The position numbers and the translations under genes were made by a program. Shown here in pieces: positions 56,875 through 64,000 of a stretch of DNA of 64,000 nucleotides. Source of the stretch: Prodigiosinella confusarubida. Lineage in GTDB: Bacteria > Pseudomonadota > Gammaproteobacteria > Enterobacterales > Enterobacteriaceae. Position 1 is the stretch's first letter. Each line of letters opens with the position of its first letter. The notes beneath the pieces were generated by a model, which did not search any database, was not told the DNA's origin, and saw only the letters and a program-made list of their open reading frames with translations. Location of the stretch: positions 2,728,001 through 2,792,000 of the forward strand of contig NZ_CP025085.1 in assembly GCF_002847015.1 (NCBI RefSeq), read 5' to 3'.

Positions 56875-57303
56875 ATGAAAAAGGTTCATCTTGTACCTAC
56901 AAACTCCAGTGAAAGAATCTGCATTGATTACACCGCTTATCTTGGTGCGTTGTGCAACAAGCGCTGGCGCTTTATTGATGCAATCTATGGCGTGATGCCG
57001 ATTTTCGGTATTGTCACGAAAATGCCGGAGAGGGAACCCGCTACTGAAAATGAGAAACTTGAGACGCTGGCGTTGCAAGTACTGTCAACACAGGTCAGCG
57101 ATGAAACCAATATCGCTCGTTTGATTACCCTGGCGCAGCAGCAGGGACTGACGGATATTGATATCCGTCTGCCCTATGCCCTTTCAATGGAGCAACTACA
57201 GGCTATTGGCCAGGAATGCGATAACTGTTTGCTGGCATTGACGCAGTATGAAGAATATCTGTCTATCCACATTACCGTGCCTATGCCGGGAAATGCTCCG
57301 TGA
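56875..57303 (+). CDS. Unrecognised 142-residue protein next to dauA
   Basis: A good GAGAGGAG ribosome-binding site precedes the ATG at 56875. The N-terminal third is hydrophobic-aromatic (YTAYLGALCNKRWRFIDAIYGVMPIFGIV) but without a clear signal peptide, and the rest is soluble-looking. There are four Cys at about residues 16, 27, 115 and 118. I do not recognise a family. It is divergent from folM (134-base gap) and convergent with dauA (36 bases). The composition looks like a real gene. Confidence 0.65.
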   Translation: MKKVHLVPTNSSERICIDYTAYLGALCNKRWRFIDAIYGVMPIFGIVTKMPEREPATENEKLETLALQVLSTQVSDETNIARLITLAQQQGLTDIDIRLPYALSMEQLQAIGQECDNCLLALTQYEEYLSIHITVPMPGNAP

Positions 57304-57338
57304 ATCCTGCCTGATATATGCAGTAGATCCTTTACACT

Positions 57339-59054
57339 TTATTCTGGTGGTGTGTCTTGCAGCGATGCTGTCGCCTCCAGTGCTTGTTCCAACGTAGCGT
57401 AAAAGCTTAAACGGTTGGCGATGGGCATTACATTGGCCCGCGCCAGAGTTTTTAGTGGCTGGAACGGAATATCCGTAATGATCAGATGTTTGTCGGCAGG
57501 CAGCAGTTCACTGAAACGCATGAACGCACTCAAACCACCCGCATCCAATACCGGTACGGCATCCCACTGCAAAATAATGGTGTGATATCCTTCACTACGC
57601 TCCAGCAGATCGTTAAAAATGCGTTCCGCGGCAGCGAAAAACAGTGGGCCATTCACGCGTAAAACCAGTCTCTCGTTCGGCAGCTTTCCCGCCAACTCAC
57701 TCAATCGGGTCATTTTGGCGATGCTGCGCATAAATAGCAGTGATGCCAGCACAATGCCCACGGTAATGGCAATAACCATGTCAAACAGCACAGTCAATGA
57801 CATACACAACACCATCACGATGATGTCGTCTCTGGGGGCCCGACGTAGCAGATCAATTACCTTGTGGGCTTCACTCATGTTCCAGGAAACAATAAGCAAA
57901 AGAGCAGCCATCGCTGCCATTGGCAGGTAAGAGAGTGACGGTGCCAGCACCAGCAGGGCCAGTAGTACCAGCAAAGCATGAATCACCGCAGAAACAGGTG
58001 ATGTAGCACCGGCTCGCACGTTGGCGGCTGAACGGGCAATGGCGGCGGTGGCGGTAATGCCGCCGAAAAAAGGCGCAATGATGTTGCCGAAACCTTGTCC
58101 CACCAGCTCAGCGTTTGAGCGATGTTTCCGGCCAGTCATACCATCCAGCACCACAGCGCACAGCAGTGATTCAATAGCGCCAAGCATCGCCATGGAAAAC
58201 GCCGCCGGGAGTAAGGCAGAAATACTCTGCCAACTGAGCGTCATGGTTTGTCCACTGGCTGAGGGAACATTCCAGGGAAGTACAAGTTGGGGAAGAATAG
58301 CCGGGATACCCTGACCCTGAGAGCCATCCGCCAGCAGATAGCTAAAGCGAGAGCCAATGGTCGCAACTTCTATATGCATCAATGACAGTATTCCCATGAC
58401 AGCCGTACCTGCCAGCAATGCGGGCAAATGTCCGGGCACGCGAATATGCAATTTTGGCCAGATAAGCAAGACAAACAAGGTTGTACCGCCAATAAGCAAA
58501 TCACCGATCTGTAGTGAAGGAAGCGCATGAACGATTGCTATTACTTTCCCGACGTAGTGTTCTGGCATTACCGGCATCGTCAGACCAAAGAAATCCTTGA
58601 TTTGCATGGTCGCGATGGTAATACCGATCCCGGAGGTAAAACCGAGAGTGACAGACAAGGGAATATATTCGATCAGGCGACCAAGGCGGCACACCCCCAT
58701 CAGCAACAAAAATACGCCAGAAAGTAATGTGGCCACTAATAACCCGGAGAGCCCAAATTGCTGGGATACCGGATAGAGAATGACCACAAATGCGGCAGTT
58801 GGACCGGATACGCTGTAGCGGGAGCCGCCACTGAGTGCAATCACCAGCCCGGCGACGGCGGAAGTATAAAGCCCGTATTGCGGTGGAACGCCACTGGCGA
58901 TAGCCAATGCCATCGCCAGTGGTATGGCAATGATACCTACAGTGATACCGGCAATAACATCATGAGTGAAGCGCTGTAACGTATATTTTTCACGCCAGCA
59001 TGCCTCTATCAGCGCGCTGAACGGTGTCGTGCCGTTAATTCGGTGTGAGTTCAT
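57339..59054 (-). CDS. dauA: C4-dicarboxylic acid transporter DauA (SulP family)
   Basis: A 571-residue SLC26/SulP transporter: N-terminal 20 residues are an extension relative to E. coli DauA/YchM, then about 12-14 membrane segments beginning [21 protein letters not shown] and including [22 protein letters not shown], and a C-terminal STAS domain (about 440-560) with the conserved [10 protein letters not shown]. In E. coli it takes up succinate aerobically at acid pH. Start ATG at 59054. A 609-base gap follows before the divergent chaC, likely holding both promoters. Confidence 0.94.
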   Translation of the reverse strand: MNSHRINGTTPFSALIEACWREKYTLQRFTHDVIAGITVGIIAIPLAMALAIASGVPPQYGLYTSAVAGLVIALSGGSRYSVSGPTAAFVVILYPVSQQFGLSGLLVATLLSGVFLLLMGVCRLGRLIEYIPLSVTLGFTSGIGITIATMQIKDFFGLTMPVMPEHYVGKVIAIVHALPSLQIGDLLIGGTTLFVLLIWPKLHIRVPGHLPALLAGTAVMGILSLMHIEVATIGSRFSYLLADGSQGQGIPAILPQLVLPWNVPSASGQTMTLSWQSISALLPAAFSMAMLGAIESLLCAVVLDGMTGRKHRSNAELVGQGFGNIIAPFFGGITATAAIARSAANVRAGATSPVSAVIHALLVLLALLVLAPSLSYLPMAAMAALLLIVSWNMSEAHKVIDLLRRAPRDDIIVMVLCMSLTVLFDMVIAITVGIVLASLLFMRSIAKMTRLSELAGKLPNERLVLRVNGPLFFAAAERIFNDLLERSEGYHTIILQWDAVPVLDAGGLSAFMRFSELLPADKHLIITDIPFQPLKTLARANVMPIANRLSFYATLEQALEATASLQDTPPE

Positions 59055-59471
59055 CTAAGGCAAAAAACCAACAAAAAGAAAAGGGAATGACGAGTCGCCA
59101 GTCAGTGACCCGACGTAGATTGAAGCGCTACGATACGCTCTTTGTCTGATGGAGATCCAGAGGTATATCAAGAGAAAGGTGTTACCCCTGTTGAGGGAGT
59201 GAAATGTAGCCTATTATTGGGAAATTCAGTTCTATTACAGCACTATTATCCTAATATCAGTGGGAAATAGCGCCGGATATGGGTTGCCATTCACCACATA
59301 GATGCACCGATAAGGGAAAAGGATGTTATTACTTTCAGCGAATTTATTATTCTTAATGTGTAATAGATTATTTTTTGCAATTAATTTATGTGCACATAAC
59401 AGACTGATTATTTATTATTCATAACCATGGTTTACATTTTTAATCTTATTGTTTTTATTGGCTACTGCGGC

Positions 59472-59630
59472 TTAGAAAAAATGAGCGGTATATAACGGCA
59501 ATTGCACAGACTCAATAGAATGCAAAAACAGTAATGATTGGTTATCTTTTGCCGTAATATAATCAAACTTACATTGATGATCCAGTTTATCATCGGTGAG
59601 AATATAGCGTGTCAAATGCATGGTAGACAT
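59472..59630 (-). CDS. Possible small protein in the dauA-chaC gap
   Basis: A 52-residue frame begins MSTMHLTRYILTDDKLDHQC and ends SVQLPLYTAHFF, on the minus strand. It starts at 59630, or at 59621 with a second ATG. No ribosome-binding site of quality precedes either ATG. Composition is protein-like, but the region is AT-rich and no family is known to me. It could be chance, an unannotated small gene or the remnant of a larger one. Apart from it, I see no gene in 59055-59663. Confidence 0.25.
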   Translation of the reverse strand: MSTMHLTRYILTDDKLDHQCKFDYITAKDNQSLLFLHSIESVQLPLYTAHFF

Positions 59631-59663
59631 GGTAGAAAAGTTTTGGGGCGAGGGTGGTAAGCT

Positions 59664-60326
59664 GTGTTAACGCGTGATTTTTTGCAAAAAGCAGATTGTA
59701 GAACATCGTTTGGTTGTATTGAGGAAACTTTATTACTCACCCCACAGCAACGCGCTGATTCATTGGCGAAAACACTGGCATGTCGTCCTAATGACAGTCC
59801 GGTTTGGGTGTTTGGCTATGGTTCTTTGATGTGGAATCCGGTATTTGATGCTGAAGAGAAGAGCCTGGCGACGCTCAACGGCTGGCATCGGGCATTCTGT
59901 CTGCGTTTGACGGCTGGTCGTGGTACGGAAAGCCAGCCTGGTCGAATGCTCGGTCTGAAACCGGGTGGTAGTACTACCGGATTGGCCTATCGTTTGTCGG
60001 AAGCCACGCTACAGGAAGAGCTGGAATTACTCTGGAAGCGTGAAATGCTGACCGGTTGTTATCGTCCGTTATGGTGTGAGTTACTGCGGCATGGCGGCGA
60101 GCCTATTTCAGCATTGGTGTTTGTCACTAATCCTGATCACCCTCAAGTGGAAGCGGATACCTGTATTCAGCATGTGGCACCGTTGATCGCCCAGGCCAGC
60201 GGGCCGTTGGGTACTAATGCGCAATATCTGTTTGCACTGGAACAGGAGCTTTATCATTACGGTATGACTGATGACGATCTGACGGCGTTGGCCAGACAAG
60301 TATGGAAATTACAGAGCGGCTACTGA
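59664..60326 (+). CDS. chaC: Glutathione-specific gamma-glutamylcyclotransferase ChaC
   Basis: ChaC degrades glutathione to 5-oxoproline and Cys-Gly. The 220-residue protein has the substrate-binding FGYGSLMW (50-57), GRMLGLK and the catalytic Glu in LLWKREM (E127), with GPLGTNAQYLF near the end. The start is GTG at 59664 (MLTRDFLQKADC), in line with the E. coli start; a ribosome-binding site GAGGG lies ten bases upstream. No chaA-chaB partners are nearby. Confidence 0.92.
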   Translation: MLTRDFLQKADCRTSFGCIEETLLLTPQQRADSLAKTLACRPNDSPVWVFGYGSLMWNPVFDAEEKSLATLNGWHRAFCLRLTAGRGTESQPGRMLGLKPGGSTTGLAYRLSEATLQEELELLWKREMLTGCYRPLWCELLRHGGEPISALVFVTNPDHPQVEADTCIQHVAPLIAQASGPLGTNAQYLFALEQELYHYGMTDDDLTALARQVWKLQSGY

Positions 60327-60384
60327 AACATTCATGAATAAACCGATTTCTGGGTAATCGGGGTAACAAATTTGCCGAGAGCAG

Positions 60385-60404
60385 ATCCCCGCTTTCGCGG
60401 GGAT
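60385..60404. terminator. Hairpin after chaC
   Basis: A perfect 8-bp stem ATCCCCGC (60385-60392) with GCGGGGAT (60397-60404) and a TTTC loop, in the convergent gap between chaC and the DUF481 gene. It lacks a long T-tract and may be an intergenic repeat hairpin rather than a strict terminator. Confidence 0.5.
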
Positions 60405-60484
60405 AACCGGTTAAACAACAGCAACGCACCTGCTTGCACAGAGGGATGTTCTTGTGAGAGCGAAGCCGTTCCTTATCAAATTGA

Positions 60485-61534
60485 TTACCAGCCTACGCCA
60501 AGTCCCAATGTATATAATGTGTCGTTGACATTACCCTGTACGCTTTCGGTACGGGCGCGTGTCACTTTCATGACCACAGAAGACCAATTGGTTACTTTGA
60601 AACGCAGCCCTACGCCAGCCTTGAAATATAATGGTGTGGTGCCGTCAAAGGAGCGGCCGATTTCACCGTCGGTAAAGGCTTCAGTACGCTTACCGAACAG
60701 GAAGCGATCATAATTCCATTTAAGACCACTGGAGTAGAAGTTGTCCTTCTCGTCATTTTGGTAAATGAATTCCTGTGAGTTGATCAGCGTCGTTATAGAG
60801 AACGAGCCCAGGTCGTTGTCCCAGAACTGATAACCAGGACCGGTACCGAAAGAGCGGTTGATTTTGATATCTTCAACCCAGTCTCGCTTGTATTGATAAC
60901 GGGTCTGCCAGAACCAATTCTCGTCGATGAATTTATCCAGTGCATATTCACCAGCCGCATTTTTGGTACTTTCCACTTCATCTTCTTTGGCCATATGGTA
61001 GCTGGCATCAATGTTGTGACGCCAGGTACCGTGGCGAAGTTTGGTGTTTAGCGTGACATCATGATTATCGGTTTCAGTAGAGCTTTTCTTGTGAGATAGG
61101 CTGACATCAATATTACCTTTCCAAGAGAAGTCCGCTATCAGCGGCTTAGGCTCGACCATAGTGGTGATACTTGATAGTGGCAAGGTTTCCTGCGCGCCAC
61201 TGACCTGACCATCGTCGATAGCAGGCCGGGCGATGATCGCACGCGTTTCGGCCGGTTTTATCGATGGATAAAGCGTACCTTTTTCGTAGCGATGACCCTG
61301 AATGATCATTCCATGGTCGGTCTGGAAAGTTTTTACTTTATCCCAGGAGATAGAAACGGTGTCCGCATAGTCTGTTTTGATGAACAGTTTGCCGCTATCC
61401 AGTAGGGTGATTTGTCCGCTGAGCTTGTCGCCGTTGGCTAACCAGACCGTGTCTGCATAACTGCAAGAAATACCTGCGGCACTGAGACTGATAAACAGGC
61501 TCAGAGACGATATTGCATATTTGGAGTTTGTCAT
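60485..61534 (-). CDS. DUF481 outer-membrane beta-barrel protein (YdiY-like)
   Basis: A 349-residue protein from ATG 61534: signal peptide (about 1-27, SCSYA), then an N-terminal soluble part (about 28-115) and a C-terminal beta-barrel of DUF481 with the strand-rich run DENWFWQTRYQYKRDWVEDI, ending LGLGVGW, an aromatic C-terminal residue as used by outer-membrane proteins. YdiY of E. coli is an acid-inducible member. The ATG at 61561 would add nine residues; no start has a strong ribosome-binding site. Function unknown. Confidence 0.75.
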   Translation of the reverse strand: MTNSKYAISSLSLFISLSAAGISCSYADTVWLANGDKLSGQITLLDSGKLFIKTDYADTVSISWDKVKTFQTDHGMIIQGHRYEKGTLYPSIKPAETRAIIARPAIDDGQVSGAQETLPLSSITTMVEPKPLIADFSWKGNIDVSLSHKKSSTETDNHDVTLNTKLRHGTWRHNIDASYHMAKEDEVESTKNAAGEYALDKFIDENWFWQTRYQYKRDWVEDIKINRSFGTGPGYQFWDNDLGSFSITTLINSQEFIYQNDEKDNFYSSGLKWNYDRFLFGKRTEAFTDGEIGRSFDGTTPLYFKAGVGLRFKVTNWSSVVMKVTRARTESVQGNVNDTLYTLGLGVGW

Positions 61535-61768
61535 TTTGTCAGATAAACAGTAGTGACTCATAGTGAAAGACGTCATTGAGGACGTACGGCCGATAAAGAA
61601 AAAGCCGGTTCTACCCGGCGGTGCAAACATTAACAGGAATCATGCTGAGGCTCTATGCATAACTGTCTTATTGATAGAATGTAAATTGTTATAAATAACG
61701 CTATTAATGAGGTTCCGCTATATATGACGCGAATCATATTGTTGTCACTGTTATAGCGGAATAGATAA

Positions 61769-63046
61769 TTACACCGCGCGACTTGGTGGCCCAGCCTGAG
61801 GAGACAAAAAGCGTGCTGTCAGCGATTGACGCAGTTTGATGACTACCCGTTCCTGAAAGAGCAGGCAAAGGAGAATGGTGGAAAGCAGGAATATGCCGTA
61901 ACCGACAAGTGACAATTGCACCTGACCGGCTATGCTGATGCACTGTGACCAATTAGTGAAGCACTCGATCGGATTACCACGTACCAGTTGTTCACCCGTG
62001 CGGAACAGATTAAACAGCGGGACATGCAACGCAAAAATAGATAATGAGGTCGCTCCCAGTCGAGTCGACCAGGTTTTTATCCAGGTGTGGTCGGGTTCTT
62101 TGGCTTGTGCACACAGATATACCAGTGCAACCTGTGCGGGTAGCAGTAACCCGTTGTGCAGCAGAAAATACCAATAAGGCGCTCCGCTCCGGGTGAACAA
62201 CCAGGTGGCAGCAATAAAGCTTAATCCGATAAAACATCCCAGCCCTCTGTTTTGCCAGGATGTCAGTGCCGGCAATTGGCCGTCACGGCATTTGCGAAAA
62301 ATAGCATAGCCAAGCACACCGGCCAAAAACTCGGGTAGACGAAGGAGCGGCGCACGTTGCAATAAGCCGGTATAAGGTATGCCGTACCATTGGTGCCAGA
62401 CGGCCAATACAGCGGGCACCAGGTAGAATAGGCATATCATTGCCAGCCACAGGCGGGGATAACGGCGGTTCACCAACCAGGGTGCCAGCAACGGAAATAA
62501 CAGATAAAAGAAAAACAGGGTGGACAAAGACCATAATGGCGCATTAAACGTCAGAAAATAAGGGTTCCATGCCTGAAGCATCAACAGTTGCAGCAAGCTG
62601 TTAAACATCAACTGGCTGTTGGTCATGTAATGCCGCAACGTTTCAGGATTTACACTGGGATCATTGCTGTCATAGATAACAAAACGGGCACTGGCCGCCT
62701 GACCTTCAGGAGGAATGGCTAGCCAGTACATCAGGCTAACGGCCAGGATTGATGTTACTAAGCCGATAATATGTATTGGATACAGATTAAAGAAACGCTT
62801 GGCTAAAAATACCCGTGCCGGTTCTCGTAACTGGCCATTCCGAATGTAGACATGAGTCAACAAAAAACCTGACAGTACAAAAAAAGTACTGGTGGCAAAG
62901 AATCCCATACTGGTCAGTTCACTGAGGAAAGGGATGCTTTTACGTTGCGGGTAAAAATGGAATGTATGATAAATCATGACATAACAGCCCAACAGAAAGC
63001 GAAGCCATTCCAGTCCGATAAATCGCTCTTTACTACCAACTTGCAT
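61769..63046 (-). CDS. Acyltransferase 3 (OafA-like) membrane protein
   Basis: A 425-residue inner-membrane protein of the acyltransferase-3 family with about ten membrane helices and the typical motif MIYHTFHF near residue 25, which holds the essential His (H27). Substrate is likely an envelope or secreted glycan; such enzymes add O-acetyl or other acyl groups. No glycan operon is adjacent, so the target is unknown. The ATG at 63046 has GAGGAT upstream (GGAGGATAAATAATG). Confidence 0.85.
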   Translation of the reverse strand: MQVGSKERFIGLEWLRFLLGCYVMIYHTFHFYPQRKSIPFLSELTSMGFFATSTFFVLSGFLLTHVYIRNGQLREPARVFLAKRFFNLYPIHIIGLVTSILAVSLMYWLAIPPEGQAASARFVIYDSNDPSVNPETLRHYMTNSQLMFNSLLQLLMLQAWNPYFLTFNAPLWSLSTLFFFYLLFPLLAPWLVNRRYPRLWLAMICLFYLVPAVLAVWHQWYGIPYTGLLQRAPLLRLPEFLAGVLGYAIFRKCRDGQLPALTSWQNRGLGCFIGLSFIAATWLFTRSGAPYWYFLLHNGLLLPAQVALVYLCAQAKEPDHTWIKTWSTRLGATSLSIFALHVPLFNLFRTGEQLVRGNPIECFTNWSQCISIAGQVQLSLVGYGIFLLSTILLCLLFQERVVIKLRQSLTARFLSPQAGPPSRAV

Positions 63047-63294
63047 TATTTATCCTCCAGTGCCTGATAACAACGCAATGAAGCGCAGTAATAGCACTAG
63101 TCTAGTCAATAAATATGGGGAAATATTTAGGAAAACGGCTATAAATTAAGAGAAGTCTTTTGAATGCCTCAATATACAAGTAATTATGAAAAGTAATGTA
63201 TAGAACCGTATATCTGTGTATTTTATTATTGGATTAATAAACAAAGGGTTATATAAGAATTTATATATATTCCTTGTACTTCATGTCGGTTGCG

Positions 63295-63948
63295 TTAGAA
63301 CACTTTTTCTTGTAATACCCATACAGCGGCTTCCACGCGGGATTTCAATTTCATTTTTTTCAATAGATGTTTTACGTGTACCTTTACCGTACTTTCAGTG
63401 ATGGTGAGCTTGCGTGCGATGACTTTATTCGATAACCCTTGGGCGATCAGCTTAAGAATATCTTTTTCACGCGGTGTGAGTTGCTGAATATCTCGTTCGC
63501 TGTTATGGCGATTTTCCCGCAGATTGGCGGCCAGAATCGGTGTCAGCGTTTCGCTTAATACCATTTTCCCTGCCGCTGCCTGATGTAACGCGGCCAGTAG
63601 ATCTTCAGGCTCCATGTCCTTGAGCAGATAACCATCGGCGCCATTTTTCAGCGCATTGATCACGTCATCTTCATGATTAGAAACACTAAACACCACAATC
63701 CGGCCGGAAAGCGGCTTTTCCCGTAGCCGGTTCAGTGTCTCCAGACCGTTCATTCCCGGCATATTCAAATCCAACAAAATGAGATCCGGGTCGAGCTGCT
63801 CGGCCAATTCCACACCTTGTTCACCATGGCAGGCTTCTCCGGCGACGCGTAAGTCGGCATCCATGCTAATCAGCTGTTTTACGCCGTTGCGTAGCATGGG
63901 ATGATCATCAATCAGTAAAAGAGTCGCTGCATCTTCGTTGTTAGTCAT
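63295..63948 (-). CDS. narL: Nitrate/nitrite response regulator NarL
   Basis: NarL controls nitrate-responsive anaerobic genes under NarX/NarQ. The 217-residue protein has the receiver domain (D60 in [11 protein letters not shown]) and a LuxR-type helix-turn-helix ([25 protein letters not shown], about 153-177) with [12 protein letters not shown]. Length matches E. coli (216). The ATG overlaps the end of narX. The nar operon (narGHJI, narK) is not in view. Confidence 0.96.
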   Translation of the reverse strand: MTNNEDAATLLLIDDHPMLRNGVKQLISMDADLRVAGEACHGEQGVELAEQLDPDLILLDLNMPGMNGLETLNRLREKPLSGRIVVFSVSNHEDDVINALKNGADGYLLKDMEPEDLLAALHQAAAGKMVLSETLTPILAANLRENRHNSERDIQQLTPREKDILKLIAQGLSNKVIARKLTITESTVKVHVKHLLKKMKLKSRVEAAVWVLQEKVF

Positions 63949-64000
63949 TGTGTTCTCCCGTTAAAGATGATGGGTGATGATAGTCGGCAATGAAACTGAC
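63941..64000 (-). CDS. narX: Nitrate sensor kinase NarX, last 19 codons (rest outside window)
   Basis: Upstream of narL on the minus strand, a frame reads [19 protein letters not shown] and stops at TAA 63943-63941, overlapping the narL ATG by eight bases. E. coli narX and narL are arranged in the same way. The catalytic parts of NarX are beyond the right edge, so identity rests on position and the short tail. Confidence 0.7.
   Translation of the reverse strand, partial: VSFIADYHHPSSLTGEHND

Overview
The window is chromosomal DNA of an enterobacterium. Gene order follows the E. coli K-12 'rnb-sap-psp-tyrR-tpx-mpaA-mppA-zntB-fnrS-ttcA-ldhA-ydbH-hrpA-asr-rstAB-folM-narL' stretch, but with insertions, losses and rearrangements of the kind seen in soft-rot Pectobacteriaceae; Dickeya is my best guess from overall feel, not from a search. 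No prophage, insertion sequence, CRISPR array, tRNA or rRNA was recognised. Almost everything is core housekeeping, envelope and stress-response genes, with small accessory insertions.

Layout. 1-3.7 kb: end of pgpB, then lapA-lapB (LPS assembly control), pyrF-yciH, osmB. 3.7-4.7 kb: an araD-type epimerase behind a long, strongly structured leader. 4.8-12.4 kb: an aldo/keto reductase, rnb (RNase II), a ydeP-type molybdoprotein with a divergent LysR regulator, and fabI. 12.5-18 kb: the complete sapABCDF operon (minus strand). 18.1-19.5 kb: a CobW/ZigA zinc GTPase behind a near-consensus Zur operator. 19.5-24.6 kb: pspF and, divergent, pspABC-ycjX-ycjF with a sigma-54 promoter but no pspD. 24.8-35.7 kb: an M20-type peptidase, tyrR (with a TyrR-box-like site), an accessory GNAT/XRE/MFS trio, tpx, mpaA, a small orphan gene, mppA and zntB.

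35.7-37.4 kb holds RNA genes: the FNR-dependent sRNA FnrS with a class II FNR site, then, beyond ttcA, an apparently unannotated promoter-terminator unit that looks like a second small RNA. 37.4-44.2 kb: an NADP-reductase/LysR divergent pair, a DUF333 lipoprotein, ldhA and two 517-residue Aer-like chemoreceptors inserted between ldhA and ydbH. 44.5-52.1 kb: ydbH-ynbE (without ydbL), azoR, hrpA. 52.3-56.7 kb: an acid-stress block, ydgD, ydgU, asr, rstB, rstA, folM, with a RstA-box-like sequence inside the 3' end of rstB pointing at asr. 56.9-64 kb: an orphan gene, dauA, chaC, a DUF481 outer-membrane protein, an acyltransferase-3 and narL with the last codons of narX.

Themes: several genes serve envelope integrity (lapAB, psp, mppA/mpaA murein recycling, ydbH-ynbE lipid bridge, sap peptide resistance), and several respond to acid, zinc or oxygen (asr/rstAB, ydeP, Zur-zigA, zntB, FnrS, Aer-like receptors, ldhA, narXL). 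I do not see a convincing undescribed multi-gene system. The best candidates for new biology are non-coding: the araD leader (3.8-4.04 kb) and the promoter-terminator unit at 37.0-37.1 kb.
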